From assembly GCA_963669455.1 (NCBI GenBank), contig OY770026.1:2728001-2792000 (forward strand): a stretch of 64,000 nt of DNA, written 5' to 3'. This DNA is from JAWKWH01 sp963669455 (GTDB taxonomy: Bacteria; Pseudomonadota; Alphaproteobacteria; Rhizobiales; Rhizobiaceae). The translations under genes and the position numbers were made by a program. Under the pieces are notes generated by a model that was not told where the DNA came from, searched no databases, and was given only the letters and a program-made list of their open reading frames with translations. Positions 36,041-45,334 of this stretch are shown here, piece by piece (the first letter of the stretch is position 1; the number at the start of each line of letters is the position of its first letter).

Positions 36041-37633
36041 ATGGACGCTTCAATTATTTGGCTTTTCATCCTGTTTCTTTGCCTGGTGATCGGCATCCTG
36101 TCAGGTACGGCCGTCGTCATCGTTCTGGCAGGCGCCCCATTGCTGGTAGCCTTTGTTGCCTCCCTGTTTGGCCATTTCGACATTTCCTATCTGGCTGCTT
36201 TTCCCCAGCGCGTTTACGGAATTATGAACAATTCCCTGCTGATCGCGATTCCCCTGTTCGTTCTGATGGGCATTTTGCTGGAACAGTCGCGCCAGGCAGA
36301 AAAGATGTTGTTGAACATTTCAACGCTGCTAGGGCAGACAAAATCAACGCTGGTGATTGCCGTGTTGTTCGTCAGCACGCTTATTGCCGCTTCCACCGGC
36401 ATCATCGGCGCAACGATTGTCATGCTTGGAATGATCTCGCTTCCGGCACTGCTCAAATCCGGCGTTTCAAAACGGATGAGCAGCGGTCTGCTGTGCGCGT
36501 CCGGTACGCTCGGCCAGATCATCCCCCCGTCCATCGTCCTAATCCTACTGGGTGACCAGATCTCAAACGCCTATATTGAGGCCCAGCAAACAGCCGGTAA
36601 CTTCGCTCCCGACCCGGTCAGTGTCGGTCATCTGTTTGCCGGCGCACTGTTGCCTGGCCTGTTGCTGGTCGGACTATATGCCCTGTACACGCTCGTGGCT
36701 CTGCTGTTCCAAAAACGCTCCGAACAAACCTCCGTTAAGCCAGAGCCGGTGGAAACCCTGCCCTCACAAGATGTTTCAATATTCACGCTGCTGTCCAACA
36801 TACTACCGCCCCTTTTGCTGATCATCGCGGTGCTGGGTTCAATTCTTTTCGGAGTTGCCACGCCCACAGAATCGGCTGCAATCGGGGTTGCCGGAACCAT
36901 TTTGATTGCAGCCTTTAGCCTTGAAAAAGCGCCTAAATATCTGCCGCATCTGTGCGTTGCCACGGTTGGCGCGCTTGTGGTGCTTTTCGCGATGCAGAGT
37001 GCCGGCCTGACCCGGGTGGATTTTACCACCGGAGACCTCATCTTCGATGCTGGGTCCATCACCGGAACAATCCTGGTTGGGGCAGTCACTGCCAGTCTGA
37101 TTTACTGCTGTTACTGGCTGCACCGAAAAGATGTTTTGCGCATTTCCCTTTCCAAAACAATCGAAGTAACAGCGATGGTTTTCGGTATTATCATCGCCGC
37201 GAGTATGTTGTCGCTGGTCTTTCGGGGCTTTGAAGGAGACGAATATGTCCAATCCTTCTTCTCCGAACTTCCAGGCGGTGCATGGGGGATGCTGTTGGTG
37301 ACCATGCTGGTCATATTCCTGCTGGGATTTGTGCTCGAATTTGTTGAGATCATTTTCATCGTCATACCGATTGTCGGGCCGGTTATCTTGCAAGCAGATT
37401 TCAACCCCGTCTGGTTCGCAATTCTAATCGCGCTGAATATCCAGACATCCTTTATGACACCGCCCTTCGGTTTTGCGCTGTTTTACTATCGCTCAGTAGC
37501 GCCAGCCCACATCACCACTACCGATATTTACATCTCCGTCATCCCCTACGTTGCGTTGCAACTTGTCGCCATCGCGATCGTTCTCAAGATACCGGAGCTG
37601 GCAACCTGGCTACCCGAACTTTTATTCAACTAA
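36041..37633 (+). CDS. dctM: TRAP transporter large permease subunit (DctM)
   Basis: A 530-residue transporter that imports an organic acid using the sodium or proton gradient. It has a dozen or more hydrophobic helices, including IPLFVLMGILLEQS and ASTGIIGATIVMLGMISLP, with GTLGQIIPPSIVLILLGDQ in the first half and FMTPPFGFALFYYRSV in the second. It is about 100 residues longer than typical DctM because of a longer middle section, a form common among TAXI-like and keto-acid TRAP systems. It starts directly at the DctQ stop. Confidence 0.88.
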   Translation: MDASIIWLFILFLCLVIGILSGTAVVIVLAGAPLLVAFVASLFGHFDISYLAAFPQRVYGIMNNSLLIAIPLFVLMGILLEQSRQAEKMLLNISTLLGQTKSTLVIAVLFVSTLIAASTGIIGATIVMLGMISLPALLKSGVSKRMSSGLLCASGTLGQIIPPSIVLILLGDQISNAYIEAQQTAGNFAPDPVSVGHLFAGALLPGLLLVGLYALYTLVALLFQKRSEQTSVKPEPVETLPSQDVSIFTLLSNILPPLLLIIAVLGSILFGVATPTESAAIGVAGTILIAAFSLEKAPKYLPHLCVATVGALVVLFAMQSAGLTRVDFTTGDLIFDAGSITGTILVGAVTASLIYCCYWLHRKDVLRISLSKTIEVTAMVFGIIIAASMLSLVFRGFEGDEYVQSFFSELPGGAWGMLLVTMLVIFLLGFVLEFVEIIFIVIPIVGPVILQADFNPVWFAILIALNIQTSFMTPPFGFALFYYRSVAPAHITTTDIYISVIPYVALQLVAIAIVLKIPELATWLPELLFN

Positions 37634-37663
37634 ACCACGTTCACAACAAGAAGGAGAAGCAAA

Positions 37664-38728
37664 ATGAAAAGAAGAGAATTTGTGAAAGGCGCCGCGCTTG
37701 CCGCGCCTGCTGCGGCGCTCGCCAGCCCTGCGATCGCTCAGGGAAAAATCGAATGGAAGTTACCAACATCCTTTCCCGCAAAGGCGCCGGGCGTAGGAAC
37801 CAATTCTGCAAGCTTTGCAAAGCGGGTGACCGAAATGTCCGATGGGCGTCTGACATTCAAAATCTTCTCGGGTGGCGAATTTGTGCCCCCCTTCGCAGTG
37901 GAAGATGCCGTTCAGCAGGGAACCGCCGAAATTGGCCACTCAACGCCATTTTATGCAGCTTCCAAAAATGCCGCCAACCATTTCTTCGGGGCAATTCCCT
38001 TCGGTATGACAACCATCGAATTTGTAGCGTGGCTGCAATGGGGCGGTGGCCAGAAACTTTGGGAAGACTTGTATACGACACGCGGTCTCGTGCCCTTCTA
38101 TTGCGGCAATTCAGGCGTGCAGTCGGCCGGCTGGTTTAAAAAACCAATCAATTCGCTGGCAGACCTGTCCGGCCTCAACATGCGAATCGGCGGTCTTGGT
38201 GGTGAAGTTTTGCGTAAGATCGGCGTCAATGCCGTATTGACACCACCGCCAGAAATTTTCCCGGCTTTCAAATCCGGCGCACTTGATGCGGCAGAATGGG
38301 TTGGTCCGTTTCTTGATCAGGGTTTCGGCTTGAATAAAGTGGCCAATTATTGCTACTTCCCGTCTTTCCAGGAGCCAAGCGCCGCGCTTGAAATCGTGGT
38401 CAACAAAGATGCATATGACAGCTTGCCAGCCGATCTTCAGGCGATCCTGGCCAATGCCGCAAGCGCCGTTTCCCTGGAGACTGCGTCACAGTTCACCTAC
38501 TTTGACTCAGTTGCCTTCGAAAAGCTGAAGGCGGATGGAGTTGTCTTCGATGAGTTCCCCGACGATGTGGTCGCGGCGCTTAAAAAGGCAACTTTGGAAG
38601 TTATGGATGAAAACGCCGCAGCCCATGCAGACTTTGCAAAGGTTCGCGAAAGCTATGATGCGTTTCTGGCCAAGGCGAAGGCATTCAATCATGCCTATAC
38701 AGGATCGACCCTGCGCCAGCGCCTGTAA
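37664..38728 (+). CDS. dctP: TRAP transporter substrate-binding protein (DctP, TakP-like)
   Basis: A 354-residue periplasmic receptor. It has a Tat-like leader MKRREFVKGAALAAPAAA ending at AIAQ. Segments GVQSAGWFKKPINSLADLSG, MRIGGLGGEVLRKIGV and DAAEWVGPFLDQGFGLNKV resemble TakP, the 2-oxo-acid receptor of Rhodobacter. A 2-oxo acid or related carboxylate is therefore the likely ligand, by inference. It follows dctM by 30 bases with AAGGAG before the ATG. A hairpin follows. Confidence 0.87.
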   Translation: MKRREFVKGAALAAPAAALASPAIAQGKIEWKLPTSFPAKAPGVGTNSASFAKRVTEMSDGRLTFKIFSGGEFVPPFAVEDAVQQGTAEIGHSTPFYAASKNAANHFFGAIPFGMTTIEFVAWLQWGGGQKLWEDLYTTRGLVPFYCGNSGVQSAGWFKKPINSLADLSGLNMRIGGLGGEVLRKIGVNAVLTPPPEIFPAFKSGALDAAEWVGPFLDQGFGLNKVANYCYFPSFQEPSAALEIVVNKDAYDSLPADLQAILANAASAVSLETASQFTYFDSVAFEKLKADGVVFDEFPDDVVAALKKATLEVMDENAAAHADFAKVRESYDAFLAKAKAFNHAYTGSTLRQRL

Positions 38729-38744
38729 ACCCTGACAATACCTA

Positions 38745-38767
38745 GCGGCAGCTCTCAAGGCTGCCGC
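38745..38767 (+). terminator. Hairpin after dctP
   Basis: Perfect 8-bp stem GCGGCAGC/GCTGCCGC with a seven-base loop, 16 bases after the dctP stop. No clear T-run follows, so it may be a weak terminator or an RNA-stability element. Confidence 0.45.
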
Positions 38768-38847
38768 ACCTCACCGAACTAGCCCTGGGGAACACAGCCG
38801 GGGGTATTTCGTGCGGCCAAATTCAACCCTTTGAAAAGGAGGAATTC

Positions 38848-39441
38848 ATGAAATCTCTAGCTATCAGCGCAATCGCGTTTCTATCGTTGGCACTGAATGT
38901 GCAAGCAGCCGAATATGTCATTGACCCGGGTCATACGGAAGTCCGGTTTTACTACAGCCATGCGGGAGTAACGGATCAGTCTGGCGAATGGGGGAATGTC
39001 AGTGGGACTGTCAATTTCGATGAAGGTAATATCGAGGCCACATCAGCTAACATTACCATTGCTGCCGACAGCATATCGACCGGCATTGCCAAGCTTGATG
39101 AGGAATTGAAGGCGAGCGAGTTCTTTGACGCTGAAAAATTTCCAAAGATCACGTTTGTTTCGACAGGTATCGAGCGCACCGGTGATAAAACAGTCGCCCT
39201 GACCGGAGACATGACCATAAAGGGTAAGACAAAATCCGTAACCTTCAATATGGAACTGACCCTTAATGGGAAGCACCCAGTCGGCAAATTTGTCGAGTAT
39301 TATCAAGGCGACTGGATTGCTGCCCATGGTGAGGGAAAAATTCTTCGTTCAGATTTCGGGTTGGAGAAATTCGTTCCACTCACCTCAGATGAAGTCAAAA
39401 TAACAATTGCAACCGAACTGCGCGCAGGCGGGTGGAATTAA
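38848..39441 (+). CDS. YceI-family periplasmic lipid-binding protein
   Basis: A 197-residue secreted protein: signal peptide to VQAA, then the YceI lipocalin-like barrel with YVIDPGHTEVRFYYSHAG, FFDAEKFPKITFVS and LTGDMTIKGKTKSVTF. Such proteins bind polyprenyl or other amphiphilic ligands. AAAGGAGG lies before the ATG. It sits between the TRAP operon and the ornithine-cyclodeaminase-family gene; a functional link is not obvious. Confidence 0.88.
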   Translation: MKSLAISAIAFLSLALNVQAAEYVIDPGHTEVRFYYSHAGVTDQSGEWGNVSGTVNFDEGNIEATSANITIAADSISTGIAKLDEELKASEFFDAEKFPKITFVSTGIERTGDKTVALTGDMTIKGKTKSVTFNMELTLNGKHPVGKFVEYYQGDWIAAHGEGKILRSDFGLEKFVPLTSDEVKITIATELRAGGWN

Positions 39442-39461
39442 TACGACTTTGAACAAGCATG

Positions 39462-39485
39462 GCGGGGCAAATTCTGCAGCCCCGC
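39462..39485 (+). terminator. Hairpin after YceI gene
   Basis: Perfect 7-bp stem GCGGGGC/GCCCCGC with a ten-base loop, 21 bases past the YceI stop. No T-run, so termination efficiency is uncertain. Confidence 0.4.
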
Positions 39486-39672
39486 TATTCACCTGAAGCG
39501 GCCGGGCCTCTTCCAGATACATGAGAGCTGGAGCTTCATTGCATTTGACCAGTGCACGCATTGGCAGTTGCCAGACCAACCATACGCATTGCGAGACCTA
39601 TGGTGGCCACATGCCGGCACCATTTCATTTTTCGGAACATGGCTTCGATGCCCATGATCAAAGGAGCAGTCA

Positions 39673-40692
39673 ATGAACGAGGAGAGCCTCAAATTGCACG
39701 CTGACAATCACCATCCCCTAAGTGAAGCGAACTCCAGGCCAAAATTTGTCAGCACCGATGACATAAAGCAGGCCGTCAAGGTTTCAGACCTGATAAGCCC
39801 CCTGGAAAAGGCGATGGTCGCCGTATCTGAAAAGACGGCGACCATTCCAATTCGGCAGGTCATGCCCATCAATGATCTTGGAAAGTTCGGAGTAATGTAT
39901 GGCGCTTTGCCCGAGCCACCGGTCCATGGCGCCAAGCTCTTGAGCCTTTTTCCCGGCGCACCCGCCTTAGGCCTCTCATCCCATCAGGGCAGTTTTGCCC
40001 TGTTCGACAGCAATACCGGCAGTCCCCTTGCCACGTTTGATGCAGATGTGCTGACCGCCATACGCACCGCCGCGATGACTATGTTGTCGACAAAAACACT
40101 GGCTCGCCCTACCCCCCAGATCATCACCATTTGCGGCGCAGGAGAGCAGGCCGAATGGCATGTCAAAGGTTTCTTTGAAGTATTTGATCAGGCAAAAATC
40201 AGAATTTGGGCACGCAATGGGGAACGCGCCCGAAAGTTGATTGCCAGCTTCCCGGGCCAGGCAGAACGACTTGAATTTATCCCGACACTGGAAACGGCGA
40301 TTAAGGGGGCCGATGTGGTGACAACACTCACGTCCTCGACAACAGCGTTCCTGCCGGGTGATCTGCTTGAGCCGGGCCAACACGTTAATCTGGTCGGTGC
40401 CAGCCGTGCAGATGCACGCGAAATTGACAACGCCGGTGTTGCCCGCCTCAACCTCTTCACAGATGCATTAGCAAGTTCCAAAATCGAGTCCGGCGAAGTC
40501 ATCGACGCCCGCCAAAATGGAATTATCGGACCGGATTACGAAATTGTCGAAATCGGCGAAGTGCTTGCCGGTCGGCATCCAGGAAGAGCTTTTGAAAGCC
40601 AGATTACCGCCTACAAATCGCACGGCCTGATTGTTCAAGATCTGGCTGCCGCTCATGAAATTTTTCAAAGGCTTTTTTGCAACCACGGATAA
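39673..40692 (+). CDS. Ornithine cyclodeaminase / mu-crystallin family protein
   Basis: A 339-residue NAD(P)-dependent protein. The Rossmann segment is IITICGAGEQAEWHVKG near residue 155, LTAIRTAAMTMLSTKTLA precedes it, and a C-terminal IGEVLAG is typical of the family. Family members deaminate ornithine to proline, reduce cyclic ketimines or make 2,3-diaminopropionate precursors; which applies is not visible. The TakP-like TRAP system upstream suggests keto-acid or ketimine chemistry, an inference. Insertion-sequence debris begins right after its stop. Confidence 0.82.
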   Translation: MNEESLKLHADNHHPLSEANSRPKFVSTDDIKQAVKVSDLISPLEKAMVAVSEKTATIPIRQVMPINDLGKFGVMYGALPEPPVHGAKLLSLFPGAPALGLSSHQGSFALFDSNTGSPLATFDADVLTAIRTAAMTMLSTKTLARPTPQIITICGAGEQAEWHVKGFFEVFDQAKIRIWARNGERARKLIASFPGQAERLEFIPTLETAIKGADVVTTLTSSTTAFLPGDLLEPGQHVNLVGASRADAREIDNAGVARLNLFTDALASSKIESGEVIDARQNGIIGPDYEIVEIGEVLAGRHPGRAFESQITAYKSHGLIVQDLAAAHEIFQRLFCNHG

Positions 40693-40699
40693 TCCCTTC

Positions 40700-40949
40700 C
40701 ATAACGGGGACGTTCTCGTCACCGCACGCGGCTGGATCTACATGCATCGCAAGAAGATCTCCATATCAACCGTCATGGCGGTCAGTGGCTTGGCATCAAA
40801 GAGGTGGAGACGACACTTGGCTGTTGAGCTTCATGCATTGTGATCTGGGATATATCGACCTGAAGCAAGGAACACGGCAAACAGCCGATAACCCGTTCGG
40901 CTCGAGATTGTCACCCATTCTTAGGGTCAATCCGTTACCCATGTCTTAG
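40700..40949 (+). pseudogene. Remnant of IS481-type transposase C-terminus
   Basis: Pieces of an IS481-like transposase end survive in different frames: GWIYMHRKKISISTVMA in one, then LLSFMHCDLGYIDLKQGTRQ and NPFGSRLSP with a terminal LPMS stop in another. Only the last fifth of a transposase remains, with at least two frameshifts. No intact terminal repeats were identified. It directly follows the cyclodeaminase-family gene. Confidence 0.65.
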
Positions 40950-41054
40950 GGCCGGACAAAAAGGGAGAAATGGTGCGGATGGAGAGACAAAACTAGAACC
41001 ACCGCTGCCAGCCATATTTGATGAATTAGAGGAGTGTGGTCTGCCGTCGTAAAA

Positions 41055-41550
41055 GTGGTCCAATTTTTGCGTTAGAGTTAGCTTCATTTATGGAGTTAAA
41101 CTATGGGCAAGAGAGCCAAACCTGAAGAGATTATTGCGAGGTTGCGAGCTGTTGACGTGCGTTAGAGCCAAGGGGACACGACCGGACAGGCTGTTCGATC
41201 GATTGGTGTGACAGAACAAGCTGTTTGTGACACATGGCCCACCAGAACACATACGTTCCGACAACGGATCTGAGTTCATTGCCATTGCTCTGAGGCAATG
41301 GTTGCAGCAACTCCAAGCTTTGTGACGAGCTTCTCGCGCGGGAAATCTTCTACATTTTGAAGGAGGCGCAAATCCTGATCGAAAGCTGGAGGCGTTACGA
41401 CAACACCGAAAGACCACACCCGTCTCTGGGCTACAGACCACCGGCTCAACAAACCATCTTGCCCGCAACGCACATGCCGCCTTATTAGGGAGAGGCAGCA
41501 TCAACGCTGCTAAACAAAACCTGCTGGCTCTAACACCAAGGTTGGACCAC
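41055..41550 (+). mobile_element. Decayed IS3-family element with both ends preserved
   Basis: Ends GTGGTCCAA...GTTAGAG at 41055 and its inverse CTCTAAC...TTGGACCAC ending at 41550 are recognisable terminal inverted repeats. Inside, an orfA start (MGKRAKPEEIIARLRAVDVR, then stop) and orfB pieces RSDNGSEFIAIALRQWLQQL and REIFYILKEAQILIESWRRY, ending in LGYRPP, show IS3-family transposase. Most of orfA and orfB is deleted, leaving about 500 bp of a usual 1.2-1.5 kb. It cannot move by itself. The rest of 40950-41673 shows no gene. Confidence 0.8.
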
Positions 41551-41673
41551 CTAAACAAGGCAGGCCAGTCTCTACTTCGATTTTTGTGCTACAGCATATT
41601 ACTAGCGATGAAAATACGACAGAATTTTTAGATTTTTTGTGAAATTATCTGTAGTCGAAGGTTCCCAACAGCA

Positions 41674-43179
41674 TCATTTCCAATTGTCCTCGAGTAACGC
41701 CTCTGGCATGTCCTGATAGCAAACGGGTCTAAGAAAACGCCGGATGGAAAGTGTACCGACCGATGTGTGACCGAAATTAGTGGATGCCGGATAAGGGCCG
41801 CCATGAACCATTGCATCGCAGACCTCGACACCGGTCGGGAATCCGTTTGCAAGAACACGTCCTGCCTTACGCTCAAGAATCGGGAGTAATTTGCGACCAT
41901 GGTCTACATCACCATCTTCCATATGCAGCGTGCAGGTTAACTGTCCATGCAGAGTGCGAGCGAGGTCGAGCATTTCTTCCAGCGATTTTGCAATTACAAC
42001 TAAGCCAAGTGGGCCGAATACTTCCTCCTTCAATTCCTCATTAACCATCCATTCTGATGCCGTCGTAGTAAAAAGGTAAGGCGTAGCATTACGTTGATCG
42101 CAGGTAGTGGTCATCACATTGCGTACGTTAGAAGAAGCAATAAAGCACTCACGACTTCTGTGATAGGCACCGGCAATCCCTTGGGTTAACATAGTTTGCG
42201 CCTCTACCTCGCGCAGCGCATTCGATGCTGCATCAACAAACGCATCAGAATCCGCCCCGGCCAGAACAACAGCAACACCTGGATTGGTACAGAACTGTCC
42301 CGCACCCATGGTCAGCGAGGTAGCCCACCTTTGTGCAAGATCAACGCTGCGAACTGAAAGTGCTTTCGGAAGAATGAACATTGGGTTGATGGAACCCAAT
42401 TCACCAAAAAACGGAATTGGTTCAGGACGTGCTGCACAAAGGTCAAACAAGGCACGTCCACCGCTTAGTGAGCCGGTAAATCCGACAACCTTGATAAACT
42501 TATGCTGAACCAATGCAGTACCAACGGCCCGACTGCCACCCTGAATTAGACTGAATACGCCGGGATGGAGATCGCAGGCTTTAACCGCCACATCAATGGC
42601 CTGAGCAACAATATCGGACACACCCGGATGGGCTGAATGCCCTTTGACGACTACTGGACACCCCGCAGCAAGAGCGGACGCTGTATCGCCACCAGCCGTC
42701 GAAAAAGCCAGCGGAAAGTTCGAAGCACCAAATACAGCAACCGGGCCTATCGCGCGCTGCATCACGCGTAGATCCGGTCTTGGCAAGGGGACACGATCAG
42801 GCATTGCCTCGTCATGGCGACGATCAAGATAATCGCCAGCTTCAATATGGTCTGCAAAAAGCTTAAGCTGCCCTGTTGTTCTGCCCCGTTCACCAATAAG
42901 CCTTGCCTCCGGCAGACCGGTTTCCTTTACACCCATTGCTGTGATGTCATCACCGCGTGCATCAATTTCTTCGGCAATTTTACGCAGGAACGTGGCACGA
43001 ACAGCCCGGCTTGTGTAACCATAACTCTCAAAGGCTGCTTCAGCAGCATCGCAAGCCGCGTTCACCAGCTCAACTGTGCCAACCGAGAAATGATCGGCTT
43101 CACCCGATACGGGCTCATTGGTGAAATGTTCTTTACCCTTAAGCCATTCACCGGCAATCAGATGTTTTCCCGTTAACAT
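41674..43179 (-). CDS. 2,5-dioxovalerate (2-oxoglutarate semialdehyde) dehydrogenase-type aldehyde dehydrogenase
   Basis: A 501-residue NADP-type aldehyde dehydrogenase. Catalytic Cys297 is in GAGQFCTNPGV and the general base is in FFGELGSINP. The phrasing GPVAVFGASNFPLAFSTAGGDTASALAAGCPVVVKGHSAHP is the recognisable style of ketoglutarate-semialdehyde dehydrogenases (abbreviated: FGASNFPLAFSTAGGDT). These finish several sugar-acid and hydroxyproline pathways by making 2-oxoglutarate. It is the last gene of an eight-gene minus-strand operon. GGA lies eight bases before the ATG. Confidence 0.82.
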   Translation of the reverse strand: MLTGKHLIAGEWLKGKEHFTNEPVSGEADHFSVGTVELVNAACDAAEAAFESYGYTSRAVRATFLRKIAEEIDARGDDITAMGVKETGLPEARLIGERGRTTGQLKLFADHIEAGDYLDRRHDEAMPDRVPLPRPDLRVMQRAIGPVAVFGASNFPLAFSTAGGDTASALAAGCPVVVKGHSAHPGVSDIVAQAIDVAVKACDLHPGVFSLIQGGSRAVGTALVQHKFIKVVGFTGSLSGGRALFDLCAARPEPIPFFGELGSINPMFILPKALSVRSVDLAQRWATSLTMGAGQFCTNPGVAVVLAGADSDAFVDAASNALREVEAQTMLTQGIAGAYHRSRECFIASSNVRNVMTTTCDQRNATPYLFTTTASEWMVNEELKEEVFGPLGLVVIAKSLEEMLDLARTLHGQLTCTLHMEDGDVDHGRKLLPILERKAGRVLANGFPTGVEVCDAMVHGGPYPASTNFGHTSVGTLSIRRFLRPVCYQDMPEALLEDNWK

Positions 43180-43211
43180 ACAATCATTCCTATTTACTTT
43201 CTTTTGTTAAA

Positions 43212-44414
43212 TCAGTCTCGCGCCCAATAGCCGTCCGGTGGCGGGCCGAAATCAATCAACGCACAGGAATAGACCGCCGTTTCATCAAATGGGTAACGCT
43301 CCTCCATTTCAAGGGTGAGTGTGAGGCCAAGCCCCGGAGCGGTGGGACGTAGTAATTCGCCATCAACAATCTTGCCCTGATCACCAATCATCTCGGCACC
43401 AAGCGGGAAATCCAACATCGGATATTCAACCAGTTTACCACCGGCTGCAAACGCAGCATGATAACTTGCCATGATCGCGGCAGCACCGCCCCAGGCATGG
43501 ACAACCACATCGGTTCCTTTTTTACCGGCAGCATCAAACACATCCATCACAGCCGAGATACCACCCATCACGGAAGCATCGGGTTGTACAAAATCGTAGA
43601 CATCCTGATTGATGCGCTCAATCATTTCCTTGGGCGTTGTAATAATTTCCCCGCCGCAAACCGGCACGTCAATGCGCCCACGCAATTCGCGGAATTCATC
43701 GGGACAATCCGATCCCAATGCTTCTTCTACGAAAATCATGCGATAATCCGTTTTGGAGTGTACTGCCTTGACATAGGCGATCACATCATCCACCGCCTGA
43801 GGCGGGTCGGCGAGGTTTTGGCACATGTCGACACCAACCTCTATGCCGCGCCTTCCGGCTTCCTCCAATACCCAGACAGTGCGTAAGATATCAGTTTTTA
43901 TGGCCCTAATTTTGTAACGTGTAATTCCCAAGCTTTCTAGCAGGTCAAGTTCGCGGATGAATTGTTCTTTAGCATCACAACATCCCCCGGACCCATAAAT
44001 CGGCACCTTGTCCATTTTTGCCCCACCAAGGAGATCATAGACAGGTTGACCGAGGCTCTTTCCCTTCGCATCCTGTAATGCAGTCTCAAAAGCAGCAATC
44101 ACATGGCGAGCAGCGCCTTGTAGGGACCAATAGTCACAAAGCGAGCGAAGGTCTTGCACTCTTCGGGAAATATCAAAGCCATCCTTGCCCGCTACCTGCG
44201 GTGCGCACAAATCAACGATCGATTTGAAAACAAGTGGAGCAAAGACGGCAAGATAGCCCTCACCAAGTCCGGTAACACCATTATCAAGCGTAATCTCCAC
44301 CATGCCGATCGTGCGCTTGGGACCATTAGGAAAACACTCTTTGATTTCCGGGTCATCCGCATCCGCATAGGGTGAACTCAGTAATACGCAGCGAATTTTT
44401 TCAATATTAGGCAC
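43212..44414 (-). CDS. Enolase-superfamily dehydratase/racemase (MR/MLE type)
   Basis: A 400-residue enzyme of the mandelate racemase/muconate lactonizing group. Metal ligands fit Asp196 (GVDMCQN), Glu230 (IFVEE) and Glu256 (CGGEIITT). The catalytic lysine region reads YKIR (Lys168, Arg170) rather than KxK or KxH, and His306 lies in VVVHAWGG. Such enzymes dehydrate sugar acids or racemise and cycloisomerise carboxylates by proton abstraction. The substrate is unknown. Start is GTG at 44414 with AAGGAA upstream. Its neighbours point to an acid-sugar-like or related catabolic route. Confidence 0.8.
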   Translation of the reverse strand: MPNIEKIRCVLLSSPYADADDPEIKECFPNGPKRTIGMVEITLDNGVTGLGEGYLAVFAPLVFKSIVDLCAPQVAGKDGFDISRRVQDLRSLCDYWSLQGAARHVIAAFETALQDAKGKSLGQPVYDLLGGAKMDKVPIYGSGGCCDAKEQFIRELDLLESLGITRYKIRAIKTDILRTVWVLEEAGRRGIEVGVDMCQNLADPPQAVDDVIAYVKAVHSKTDYRMIFVEEALGSDCPDEFRELRGRIDVPVCGGEIITTPKEMIERINQDVYDFVQPDASVMGGISAVMDVFDAAGKKGTDVVVHAWGGAAAIMASYHAAFAAGGKLVEYPMLDFPLGAEMIGDQGKIVDGELLRPTAPGLGLTLTLEMEERYPFDETAVYSCALIDFGPPPDGYWARD

Positions 44415-44428
44415 TTGCGGGTATTCCT

Positions 44429-45334
44429 TTAATATCCTCGTTTTATGTCTACGATCCCCTCAAGGGGTTCACCGGCTTGATAGCGTTTCAGATTGGCCAG
44501 GAAATGATCTATTTTGCGATCTATCTCATCGTGACTTCCGCCGCCGGAATGTTGTGTCAGTAAAACATTGGGACACGACCAGAGCGGATCATCTTGCTCC
44601 AGCGGCTCGTTTTGCGTGACATCAAGAACGGCACCGGCGAGGCAACCGGTTTGAAGCGCATTGACAAGCGCGGTTTCATCAACCAGCGATCCACGGCCGA
44701 GATTTACGAAGATTGCCTGAGGGCGCATCAATTCCAGGCGCCGCGCATTCAACAGACCTCGGGTTGACGGCGTGTCTGGAACCGCCGCCACAAGAATATC
44801 GGTTGCCAGAAGTTCCCGATCAATAGCGTCCGGCGTAGTATCACTGCCAAGTAGTTTTACCTTGCAGCCAAAGGGGAGAAGAAGTTCGGTAAGACGGCGA
44901 TTTATGGCCCCTCGCCCCAACATGGTGACGCGCGCGCCTTTGAGAAGCCGCAGTTGCGTGCGGATCGGGTCACCAACCCACTTTTTCTCGCCCTTTAGAA
45001 CAATTAATTCATCCATGCCGCGCGTGAGTGCAAGAATGCCCGCAAGTGCTGTTTCTGCAACCGGGTCGGCAAAAAAACCGGCCAGGTTGATCATGGTAAT
45101 GCGGTGCCCCAGCCGGGCCCAATCCAGATTGAGATATTCGCCAAACCCGACAGATTCGAGTTGTATCCAGCGCAATGCATCCGCATTCTCGATTTCATGT
45201 GCCTCCGGATTACCAAAGACAATTTCGCAAGCGTCAATTGGGCCACCGAATGTCACTTGCGAGGCTCCCACGTTGAAAGCCAGCCGATCTTGCTGGTCTT
45301 GCGTCAACTCCACTTGGACCGAAATACTGGTCAA
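44429..45334 (-). CDS. D-isomer-specific 2-hydroxyacid dehydrogenase family protein
   Basis: A 301-residue NAD(P)-dependent dehydrogenase. The nucleotide-binding segment is VTMLGRGAINRRLTELLLPF, where the usual GxGxxG is reduced to GRGAIN. Then come PDTPSTRGLLNARRLELM and VNLGRGSLVDE, and the catalytic histidine is in LTQHSGGG. It would reduce a 2-keto acid or oxidise a 2-hydroxy acid. It starts at a TTG that overlaps the preceding aldehyde dehydrogenase stop (TTGA). The N-terminal half is short and diverged. Confidence 0.78.
   Translation of the reverse strand: MTSISVQVELTQDQQDRLAFNVGASQVTFGGPIDACEIVFGNPEAHEIENADALRWIQLESVGFGEYLNLDWARLGHRITMINLAGFFADPVAETALAGILALTRGMDELIVLKGEKKWVGDPIRTQLRLLKGARVTMLGRGAINRRLTELLLPFGCKVKLLGSDTTPDAIDRELLATDILVAAVPDTPSTRGLLNARRLELMRPQAIFVNLGRGSLVDETALVNALQTGCLAGAVLDVTQNEPLEQDDPLWSCPNVLLTQHSGGGSHDEIDRKIDHFLANLKRYQAGEPLEGIVDIKRGY

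Noticed and set aside
40968..41003. TGGTGCGGATGGAGAGAC resembles the inverse 3' end of a tRNA gene and could mark an island boundary
   Set aside because: Only the first eight bases match the tRNA-Leu(GAG) of this window exactly, and the rest matches poorly; too weak to call an attachment site.
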